Below, piece by piece: positions 56,856 through 64,000 of a stretch of DNA of 64,000 bases. Made by a program: the position numbers and the translations under genes. The stretch comes from Pontibacter sp. HSC-14F20. GTDB taxonomy: Bacteria; Bacteroidota; Bacteroidia; Cytophagales; Hymenobacteraceae. Within the stretch, counting starts at the first letter, position 1. Every line of letters begins with the position of its first letter. The notes beneath the pieces were generated by a model. That model ran no database searches, was not told the DNA's origin, and worked only from the letters and a program-made list of their open reading frames with translations. Location: assembly GCF_019599265.1 (NCBI RefSeq), contig NZ_JAHZTC010000003.1:62001-126000 (forward strand). Direction: 5' to 3'.

Positions 56856-59090
56856 TTACAGTTTCTTGCCCCGCAGGCGCAGGCTGTTACTTACCACCGA
56901 AACGGAACTGAGGGCCATGGCGGCACCGGCCAGCATCGGGTTGAGCAGAAAACCTGTAAATGGGAACAGCAAACCGGCAGCCACAGGTATACAGATCACA
57001 TTGTAGATAAAGGCCCAGAACAGGTTTTGCCGGATCGTGCGCACCGTCGCCCTCGAAAGGTTAATTGCGGCCGCTACCTGCACCAGGTCAGAGCGCATCA
57101 GCGTAATACCCGCCACATCCATGGCCACATCGGTACCGTGCCCCATCGCAATGCTGACATCAGCAGTGGCCAAAGCCTGTGCATCGTTTATACCGTCTCC
57201 TACCATGGCCACTACTTTGCCCTGCTCCTGCAGTTTCTTCACAAAATCAGCCTTATCGCCCGGCAGTAGTTCGGCTTCGTAATGGGTTATACCTACCTGC
57301 CGGGATACGGCGGCGGCTGTTTGAGCATTGTCTCCGGTGAGCATGTATACCTCCAGGCCGGCCTCTTTCATACGGGCTATACCTTCGGTGGCAGCTGGTT
57401 TTAACGGGTCACTCACCGCAAACACGCCCAGCGCTTTTTGTCCGTTGGCAAAGTATACGGCCGTTTTCGCGTTTTCCTGCAGTTGTCGGGCGGCATCAGC
57501 AAGTTGGCTCCCGATGCTTATACCTTCCTGGCGCAGCAGCTTTTCGTTACCCGCAAAGAATTTCTCTCCTCCAAAGCTTGCTTCCACCCCCATACCGGTT
57601 ACGCTGTTAAAGTACTCCGGCTCCAGCGTAGCTATACCTTGCTCTTTGTAATAGGTATAGATGGCCTGCGCAATCGGGTGTTCTGACTTGGCCTCAATTG
57701 AAAAGAAAAGCTGCTCCAGTCGCTCCTGCTCTGTTACACCTTCGGCCCATACCACATCGGTAACAGCAGGTTTGCCCAAGGTGATCGTCCCGGTTTTGTC
57801 GAGCAGGATAGCATTTGCTTTGTAGGCATCCTCCAGGCTTTGCGCATCTTTGATCAAGATACCGTTTTCAGCACCCTTGCCCACGCCTACCATGATAGCA
57901 GTTGGCGTAGCCAGACCCAGCGCACAAGGACAGGCGATCACCAGCACCGAGATCATCGACACCAGCGCCTGCGATACGTACGCTTCGCCACCAAACACTA
58001 CCCAGGCCAAGAAGGTCAGTATGGCGATCAGCAGCACAACAGGCACGAAAATACCCGCTATCCTATCAACCAGTTTCTGCACTGGTGCTTTGCTGCCCTG
58101 CGCCTCCTGCACCATTTTAATGATATGGGCCAGCATGGTTTCTCCACCTGTTTTGCGGGCAACTAGCTGTAAACTGCCTTTCTGGTTGATCGTACCGGCA
58201 AAAAGCATATCGCCCACCTGTTTCTGCACAGGCAAAGGCTCGCCGCTTAGCATACTTTCATCTACATACGAGCCGCCCGACAGCACTTCTCCGTCCACCG
58301 GCACCCGGTCGCCTGGCAACACCAGCACATGGTCCCCGATGCATACCTCTTCCAAGCGGATCTCTGCTTCCACGCCATCGCGCAGCACGCGCACCGTCTT
58401 GGGCTGCAGGCCCATCAGTTTCTTAATGGCGGCAGAGCTTCGGCTTTTAGCGCCCTCTTCGAGGTATTTGCCCAGCAAAATAAAGGCGATGATCACGGCC
58501 ACCGCTTCATAATACACGTGCGGCTCCAGTCCCCGGCTCAGAAAGAACTGCGGATATACCGTATTGAACAAACTGAAAGTGAAGGCTATACCTGTACTCA
58601 GGGCGACCAGGGTATCCATGTTGGCGCGCAGGTATTTGGCCTGGCCCCAGGCGTTCACGAAAAAGTGACGGCCGGCCCAAAGCAGAATCGGCGCAGTAAA
58701 GGCCAGCATAGCCCAGTTGCCCCAGCTAAAGGTATTGTGAAAAAACATGCCCAGTACAAAAACCGGGAATGCCAGCACAGCTGCCAGGATGGTTTTGGTC
58801 TTGAGTACGGCCAGCGCCTTCTCCTGCCGCACATCCAATTCTTCCTCAGTGTGCTCTCCGATCAGCAGTTCAAAGCCGATCTCGTGCAGAGTATCGCGCA
58901 GCTGATCAGGCTTCACTTGCGCTGGCGCATAGGCAACCTGCACGGTCTTGCCCGCAAAGTTCACGTTGGCCTCCTGCACACCGTCCACTGTGCGCAGCAT
59001 ACTCTCGATACTTGAAGCGCAGGAGGCACAAGTCATCCCCTCTACCGGAAAAGTATCTTTTTTATAGGCTGTTTTTGCTAATGTTTCCAT
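56856..59090 (-). CDS. copA: Copper-translocating P-type ATPase
   Basis: A 744-residue P1B-type ATPase for Cu(I) export. One N-terminal HMA domain (about 12-75, [10 protein letters not shown]) is followed by eight transmembrane segments. The transport motif is [14 protein letters not shown] (CPC, about 388-390), with actuator loop [10 protein letters not shown], phosphorylation site [13 protein letters not shown] and [12 protein letters not shown]. Typical length for the family. It is transcribed with the HMA chaperone gene. Specificity for Cu(I)/Ag(I) rather than Zn/Cd is supported by CPC with MTCASC. Confidence 0.95.
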   Translation of the reverse strand: METLAKTAYKKDTFPVEGMTCASCASSIESMLRTVDGVQEANVNFAGKTVQVAYAPAQVKPDQLRDTLHEIGFELLIGEHTEEELDVRQEKALAVLKTKTILAAVLAFPVFVLGMFFHNTFSWGNWAMLAFTAPILLWAGRHFFVNAWGQAKYLRANMDTLVALSTGIAFTFSLFNTVYPQFFLSRGLEPHVYYEAVAVIIAFILLGKYLEEGAKSRSSAAIKKLMGLQPKTVRVLRDGVEAEIRLEEVCIGDHVLVLPGDRVPVDGEVLSGGSYVDESMLSGEPLPVQKQVGDMLFAGTINQKGSLQLVARKTGGETMLAHIIKMVQEAQGSKAPVQKLVDRIAGIFVPVVLLIAILTFLAWVVFGGEAYVSQALVSMISVLVIACPCALGLATPTAIMVGVGKGAENGILIKDAQSLEDAYKANAILLDKTGTITLGKPAVTDVVWAEGVTEQERLEQLFFSIEAKSEHPIAQAIYTYYKEQGIATLEPEYFNSVTGMGVEASFGGEKFFAGNEKLLRQEGISIGSQLADAARQLQENAKTAVYFANGQKALGVFAVSDPLKPAATEGIARMKEAGLEVYMLTGDNAQTAAAVSRQVGITHYEAELLPGDKADFVKKLQEQGKVVAMVGDGINDAQALATADVSIAMGHGTDVAMDVAGITLMRSDLVQVAAAINLSRATVRTIRQNLFWAFIYNVICIPVAAGLLFPFTGFLLNPMLAGAAMALSSVSVVSNSLRLRGKKL

Positions 59091-59121
59091 ATTATGTTAT
59101 TGGATTATCTCCCAATTAATA

Positions 59122-59129
59122 CAAAGTTA
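59122..59129 (-). promoter_or_regulatory. Candidate -7 element of the copA promoter
   Basis: Read on the minus strand, TAACTTTG matches the Bacteroidota -7 consensus TAnnTTTG exactly. It lies 32 bases upstream of the copA start, giving a short leader. A TTG occurs upstream but about 25 bases away instead of about 19, so the -33 element is doubtful. Confidence 0.4.
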
Positions 59130-59385
59130 CGCCTCGTCTATGCTCCAGGTGTTACAATAATCTTTAAAAGGTTTACACATTTATTAAGATTTAATTATTT
59201 ACTCTGTCATTATACAACATCATAATCACCTAAAAATCAGACAAATACAAATTAAAAAAGTAGGAATAATTGTTTTTAGTTGCATAATTGATTATGTTCG
59301 GAAATAAACACTGATAATAATCGGTGCAAAATCCGCTACCCAAGTACTTGCGCTGCGTAATTCAATAAGCACCTGCATCTCTCCT

Positions 59386-62300
59386 ATGTTGAATCCAAAT
59401 CAGCCTACGCACCTGCATGCAGCTTCGCGCACGACTTATCTTGTGTTGTTTGCATTCGCGTGCTTGCTGATTACGCTGCTTGTTTTAACTTCCTACACCT
59501 TCTTTCAGGCCCGTCAGGTTCAGCTTAGCCACAATGCTTATGTGGTGCAGGCGCTCCAGGAACTTGAGCTGATCGATGACCTGCAGTTCAACGACGATGC
59601 CATTCACAAAGCAGTCCTGCTGCATCTTACCACTGCCAGCAAAGCCGAAAAGGCCAGGTACGAGCAGGATATTCAGACTACACAACCGCACAATGCTGCT
59701 ATCATCAGCCAGTTAATGGCTATGATAGAGAACGATCAGCGCAAGCACATACTCCGCGATTTCGAAATTGAAGCAGCTGCGCATGACACCCTGATCTCGC
59801 ACCTGCTGCAGCTGAGCCGCAGCGGAAAAATAGCAGAGGCGCTTGCCTACAACCGCACGGTGATCACTCCCGCATATGAGCAGCACCAGACAAATCTCAA
59901 CAAGCTGAGCGAAAGTTTACGCCAGGCTACCCGACAGAACAGTCAGCTGGCATCGCAGTCCATTTCTTCGTTCATCGACAACCACAGGCTGATACTGGCC
60001 ATTATAGTGTTGATGAGTATCACAGCACTGCTTTTGCTTCGCAACGTTATCCAGCGGCTCCGGCACGACAACAAATTACTCAATGCCGAAGTGGAGAAAA
60101 GGCAGGAACTACAAAAAGCCTTGCTCGACAGCCAGCTCCAGTACAAAATGCTGTTTGACCTGAACCCGATGCCCATGTGGGTGTATGACCGGCTCACCAT
60201 GCAATTTCTGGATGTGAATGAGGCTGCCCTGCGCGAGTATAGCTACAGCAGGGAAGCATTTCTATCGCTTAACATATTAGATATCAGACCAGAGGAGGAC
60301 GTTCCGCTCTTAAAATTAAGGCTGGACCAGATAGAAAAGTTGGAATCGCGACAGAGCAGGATGCGACATAAACGCAGCGATGGCAGCACGTTTAAGGTCG
60401 AAGTTATTTCTCATGCTCTTCCTCGCATCGGCGAAAGTATGCCGCGGCTGGTGGTTGCCATAAACGTAGACGAGCGCCTGGGGATGATTGAAAAGCTGCA
60501 TACAAGCGAGCAACAGCTGCGGGAAATAAGCTCCAGCATACCGGGAGCCGTTTTTCAGCTGGAGATGATGAGTCAGTCCCAATACCACTTCACGTTCGTC
60601 AGCGATGGTATCCGGGATCTTTTCCATATAAGCCCTGAAGAGGTATATAACAGCGCGACAGCACTATACCGGCATATTGAGCCCGAAGACATCCCGCAGC
60701 TGCTGCAGGCCATCAGCGACTCATACCAAAACTTATCTCCTCTAGTAGTAAGTTTCCGGATCAGGCAGCCACAGGCCGGCAAATGGAAATGGGTACAAAC
60801 CCATGGGCTTCCTACCTGGAAAGAGGAAAGCCGTGTGATCTGGAACGGTACCCTGATCGATATTACAGACCAGATCATAGCACAGGACAAACTGATGGCG
60901 AGCGAGGCTAACCTGAGGGCTCTGCTTGACAGCTCACCCCAGGCAATCTACCTCCTCGATGAATCCATGCACATTGTGATGTGCAATGCTGTGGCCAGGA
61001 AAGACGTGCAAAACATGCTGATAACCGATCTGAAAGCTGGTATGGATTTTCAGGAGCTGGTATGTGATGAAAAAGTACAGCAGTTCCGGGAGCAGCACAA
61101 ACGGGCCATGAAAGGCGAGACGATCCTGTATGAAGACGGCCATGGCGATTTCTGGCATGAGATAGCACTTCGCCCTGTACTCGGGTCAGATAACCGCGTG
61201 CTGGCCGTTGCCCTGAGTGTGCTCAATATTTCGGAACGCAAGCTGGCTCTGGAAACCATCAAGCGCAACGAGGAGCAACTGGCGCGGGCACAGCAACTGG
61301 CACAGCTCGGCAACTGGGAGCTTGACATAGAGCGCGACGTAATCACCTGGTCTGACAGCGTATACAACATTTACGGTATCAGCAACATGTCCTTTGTTCC
61401 GTCGCGACAGAATGTTATGCATTTTGTACCAGAGGCTGAGCATGCACATTTACTGGCAGCCATAGAAGAAGCTTCTGAAAAGAACAGGATTTTATCAGTA
61501 GAACACACCATTGTACAACCTGACGGCACCAGGCGCACCGTTTATGAAATAGGCGAGCCAGAATATGATGCCGACGGCAGGTTGGTGCGCTTTCACGGTT
61601 CTGTACAGGACATCACAGATCGTAAAAGAACAGAGCAGGAAGCACTGAAAGCAAAAAATCTGCTGCAATCAACGCTGGAGAACATCCCGGAAATGATTTT
61701 TTCAGCAGATTCATCGCTTAGCATGCTCTATGTGAGTCCGCAATGCCACGAGCTGACAGGTTATACCGAAGAAGAATTTATAAACCAGCCCGACCTCTGG
61801 AATAATGCCATTCACCCCGAAGACAGGGTGTACATGGAGCAACACATACTGCCAGCCCTAAACAGAGGGGAACCGCTTCACTACGAAATGCGCATTATAA
61901 CAAAGGATAAGCAGTGTAAATGGCTGATGCTGCGGGTCTCGCCCAGAAAAGATGAGAAGGGGCTGGTGTACCGCATCGATGGCTCTGCCTCGGACATGAC
62001 TTCGTATAAAGAGGCGCAGCAGAAACGCGACGAACTCACCGACCAGTTGCTGAAACAGAATCAGAACCTGCAGCAGTTCGCCTACATTGTGTCGCATAAC
62101 CTGAGGGCTCCTATTGCTAACATACTGGGCCTTACCACCATCTACAACAAGCACAAGCCCGATTCGCCTATGAACCCCCGGGTGATTGAGAACCTGTTTA
62201 AATCTGCAAAACTCCTCGATACAACGATACGCGACCTGAATGACATCCTCACGATCAGGAGCGAACTCAACAGTTTGCGGGAAGAGATGAGGTTTGAGAG

Positions 62301-62733
62301 TGTGTTCAAAGAAGTATATGAGAGTCTACCGGCAGAATTGCTGGGTGAGCACATGTGGTTGGAGCGGGACTTTGAAGAGGCGCCTACTGTTATAGGTGTT
62401 CGAAGTTATGTGCACAGTATTATGTACAATCTTATAACAAATGCTTTGAAATACCGATCGCCTGACAGAAATTTGCATCTGCGGCTTAAAACTTTCACTA
62501 TTCCTAACTATATTTGTCTCAGCGTAACAGATAATGGTCTCGGAATCGATCTGAGTAAGGACAAAGCAAAGGTTTTCGGTTTGTACAAGCGATTCCATTC
62601 TCACGGAGAAGGACGGGGTTTGGGGTTACACCTTGTCAAAACCCAGACTGAGCTGCTAGGCGGCAAAGTGGAAGTAGATAGCCAAGTGAATGTGGGTACT
62701 ACTTTTAATATTTATTTTAGACACACCCTGTAG
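59386..62733 (+). CDS. Membrane histidine kinase with five PAS domains
   Basis: An 1115-residue kinase. Two transmembrane segments (about 17-40 and 203-225) flank a helical extracellular domain resembling the four-helix-bundle sensor of chemoreceptors (about 45-200). Five PAS/PAC domains follow (about 250-360, 370-490, 505-610, 635-745, 755-875). The His box is FAYIVSHNLRAP (about 900) and the ATPase domain has NLITNALKYRSP, DNGLGIDL and GRGLGLHLVK. There is no receiver domain; the partner is the CheY-like protein encoded 2 bases downstream. The signal is unknown. Confidence 0.9.
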   Translation: MLNPNQPTHLHAASRTTYLVLFAFACLLITLLVLTSYTFFQARQVQLSHNAYVVQALQELELIDDLQFNDDAIHKAVLLHLTTASKAEKARYEQDIQTTQPHNAAIISQLMAMIENDQRKHILRDFEIEAAAHDTLISHLLQLSRSGKIAEALAYNRTVITPAYEQHQTNLNKLSESLRQATRQNSQLASQSISSFIDNHRLILAIIVLMSITALLLLRNVIQRLRHDNKLLNAEVEKRQELQKALLDSQLQYKMLFDLNPMPMWVYDRLTMQFLDVNEAALREYSYSREAFLSLNILDIRPEEDVPLLKLRLDQIEKLESRQSRMRHKRSDGSTFKVEVISHALPRIGESMPRLVVAINVDERLGMIEKLHTSEQQLREISSSIPGAVFQLEMMSQSQYHFTFVSDGIRDLFHISPEEVYNSATALYRHIEPEDIPQLLQAISDSYQNLSPLVVSFRIRQPQAGKWKWVQTHGLPTWKEESRVIWNGTLIDITDQIIAQDKLMASEANLRALLDSSPQAIYLLDESMHIVMCNAVARKDVQNMLITDLKAGMDFQELVCDEKVQQFREQHKRAMKGETILYEDGHGDFWHEIALRPVLGSDNRVLAVALSVLNISERKLALETIKRNEEQLARAQQLAQLGNWELDIERDVITWSDSVYNIYGISNMSFVPSRQNVMHFVPEAEHAHLLAAIEEASEKNRILSVEHTIVQPDGTRRTVYEIGEPEYDADGRLVRFHGSVQDITDRKRTEQEALKAKNLLQSTLENIPEMIFSADSSLSMLYVSPQCHELTGYTEEEFINQPDLWNNAIHPEDRVYMEQHILPALNRGEPLHYEMRIITKDKQCKWLMLRVSPRKDEKGLVYRIDGSASDMTSYKEAQQKRDELTDQLLKQNQNLQQFAYIVSHNLRAPIANILGLTTIYNKHKPDSPMNPRVIENLFKSAKLLDTTIRDLNDILTIRSELNSLREEMRFESVFKEVYESLPAELLGEHMWLERDFEEAPTVIGVRSYVHSIMYNLITNALKYRSPDRNLHLRLKTFTIPNYICLSVTDNGLGIDLSKDKAKVFGLYKRFHSHGEGRGLGLHLVKTQTELLGGKVEVDSQVNVGTTFNIYFRHTL

Positions 62734-62735
62734 TA

Positions 62736-63152
62736 ATGAATACATTGAAAAGAGTTGTTTTGATTGATGATGATGAGGTAAATAATTTTGTTTGCGAGAG
62801 CATCATCCGAAATGAGAACTTTGCAAAGGACGTCTTCAGCTTTCAAGGCGCTGAAGAAGCCCTTGATTTTTTGAAATCTTCTGTTGAATCAACCGGAGAC
62901 AAATTTCCTGATCTGATCTTTCTAGATATTAATATGCCGGGAATGGACGGTTGGAATTTTATTGAGGAGTACCGCAAACTGCCGGAGTACGCGACCCAAA
63001 AGTGCAGCCTGTTTATGCTTTCCTCGGCCGTGGACCGCAAAGACATTCAGTGTGCCCGCAGCCACAAAGAAGTAAAAGAATTTTTCTCGAAGCCACTTTC
63101 CCCGGAAATCCTCGAATTCATTAAAGAAGAATTTTTGGTGCGTGTAGAGTAA
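62736..63152 (+). CDS. Stand-alone receiver (CheY-like) response regulator
   Basis: A 138-residue single-domain regulator: acidic LIDDDEVNN, phospho-acceptor Asp in IFLDINMPGMDGW (about 67), conserved Ser in MLSSAVD and Lys in FFSKPL. No output domain, so it probably acts by protein-protein contact or phosphorelay. It is 2 bases after the five-PAS kinase gene and ends at its own terminator. Longer loops around DFLKSSVESTGDKFP are typical of Bacteroidota PAS-kinase partners. Confidence 0.92.
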   Translation: MNTLKRVVLIDDDEVNNFVCESIIRNENFAKDVFSFQGAEEALDFLKSSVESTGDKFPDLIFLDINMPGMDGWNFIEEYRKLPEYATQKCSLFMLSSAVDRKDIQCARSHKEVKEFFSKPLSPEILEFIKEEFLVRVE

Positions 63153-63170
63153 GCTTCCCCCTTCAGCAGC

Positions 63171-63212
63171 AAAAGCGCATGCCCCGTCTTTACCGACTTA
63201 GCATGCGCTTTT
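63171..63212 (+). terminator. Rho-independent terminator
   Basis: AAAAGCGCATGC (63171-63182) pairs perfectly with GCATGCGCTTTT (63201-63212), 18-base loop, followed by GCTTTTT. It ends the kinase-receiver pair. Confidence 0.85.
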
Positions 63213-63290
63213 GCTTTTTGGAAGTTCTCCCCATTTAGTAGTGTCTTAATGCTTCTTATACCTGCAGATCTTTTCTGATCCTGCTATACC

Positions 63291-63869
63291 TTAGTTTACA
63301 TTATCAAGCGGCTTCCGCATTGGAGCTGCGGCTTTCTTGTATTCTGATGGCGACATGCCGGTTACCTGCTTGAACTGGCCCGACAGGTGCGCTACGCTGC
63401 TATACCCTAACTCAAAGCTGATCTGACTCAGACTCAACTCGTTGTAGGCCATAAGTTCTTTTACCCGTTCTACTTTCTGCAATACCACGTAGCGTGCAAT
63501 TGTGAGCCCCTCCTCCGCTGAAAAGAGCGCACTCAGGTAGTGGTAGTCACGACCGAGCTGCTGTGCCAGGTAGTCCGAAATGTTGATCTTCAGGTTCTCC
63601 ACCTCACCCGAGCGGATCAGTTCGATGATGGCGATCTTGATCTTCTCGACGAGCTCCGCCTTCTTGTCTTCTATCAGCTCAAAGCCATTCTCCTGCAAGG
63701 CCTCCCGTAGTTGTTGCATTTGTTCGGCTGAGGGTTCCTGTTCAAGTTTCACTTCGCCCAATTGTATGGCCAGTGGCTGTAAATCGAGCTTGTCGAGTTC
63801 CTGGGTTACCACTTTAAGGCAACGGGGGCAAACCATGTTGCGGATGTGTAATGTATGTGGCTGTGTCAT
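63291..63869 (-). CDS. AraC-family regulator with N-terminal HMA-like domain
   Basis: A 192-residue regulator. Residues about 1-68 look like a heavy-metal-associated domain (beta-alpha-beta pattern, MVCPRC as the CxxC loop, ALQENGFELIEDKK end). Residues about 90-185 form an AraC-type double HTH (LTIARYVVLQKVERVKELM, SQISFELGYSSVAHLSGQFKQVTG split at the second helix, SPSEYKK). The combination suggests a metal-responsive transcription factor, most likely for copper given copA and the HMA protein about 4 kb away. The metal and targets are inferred, not seen. Confidence 0.85.
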   Translation of the reverse strand: MTQPHTLHIRNMVCPRCLKVVTQELDKLDLQPLAIQLGEVKLEQEPSAEQMQQLREALQENGFELIEDKKAELVEKIKIAIIELIRSGEVENLKINISDYLAQQLGRDYHYLSALFSAEEGLTIARYVVLQKVERVKELMAYNELSLSQISFELGYSSVAHLSGQFKQVTGMSPSEYKKAAAPMRKPLDNVN

Positions 63870-64000
63870 TTTATCTATGTTGACATTTTTACAGGACAGC
63901 TATACCTGAAAACAACATTCTGCCTTGGGTGCATACCTGCCTATACCTACGCAAATCTAACAAAACATATCACCCCACCACACCTGGTACCTGCTGCAAA

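Noticed and set aside
58329-59015. Plus-strand frame of 228 codons rich in His, Gln and Arg
   Set aside because: Antisense to copA; composition fits a shadow frame.
1-64000. tRNA, rRNA, insertion sequences, integrases and prophage genes
   Set aside because: I looked in the gene-free stretches and found no cloverleaf, rRNA segment, transposase or integrase that I could support.

Overview
The window is chromosomal DNA of a Bacteroidota bacterium, most likely a Cytophagales member of the Pontibacter/Hymenobacter group. The evidence is the type IX secretion (T9SS) cargo proteins with C-terminal sorting domains, a PorP/SprF-type partner protein, Bacteroidota-style promoters (TAnnTTTG), weak Shine-Dalgarno signals and roughly 50% GC. 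Genus is an inference; there is no rRNA or tRNA in the window.

Layout. (1) 1-7.7 kb: a T9SS cargo protein with seven repeats, an aminopeptidase P, an OmpA-family protein, an S41-like protease and a lipoprotein. (2) 7.8-16.7 kb: an efflux locus (HlyD-type adaptor, TolC-type outer membrane protein, ABC ATPase, two FtsX/MacB-type permeases) followed by an NtrC-type sigma-54 activator and its histidine kinase. A sigma-54-like promoter and a perfect dyad lie upstream of the adaptor, suggesting that the locus is self-regulated. (3) 17.6-47.5 kb: a large Wzx/Wzy-type exopolysaccharide locus. The forward arm carries a Wza-type export lipoprotein, a Wzc-type co-polymerase/tyrosine kinase, a flippase, a polymerase-like protein, glycosyltransferases, two related beta-helix proteins (one membrane-anchored, one T9SS-exported with duplicated PA14 domains), and an MBOAT/SGNH-like O-acetylation pair. 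A reverse-strand LamG T9SS protein and a lipoprotein are inserted in it. The reverse arm carries a glycosyltransferase, a four-gene CDP-sugar cassette (rfbF, rfbG, rfbC-like, SAF-domain oxidoreductase), a WecB/TagA/CpsF transferase and the initiating sugar-phosphate transferase. (4) 48.5-56.0 kb: a 2178-residue modular T9SS adhesin with its PorP/SprF partner. (5) 56.2-64 kb: a small membrane protein, a copper chaperone-like protein and a CopA-type ATPase, a five-PAS histidine kinase with a stand-alone receiver protein, and an AraC regulator carrying an HMA-like metal-binding domain.

How they fit together. Most of the window builds and modifies the cell surface: one polysaccharide is made, O-acetylated and exported, and several T9SS-exported proteins with carbohydrate- or adhesion-type folds probably coat or bind it. 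The most unusual genome-scale signal is the octamer AGGTATAG/CTATACCT. I found more than 70 copies by eye, against about two expected by chance, in coding and non-coding DNA, in different reading frames and on both strands.
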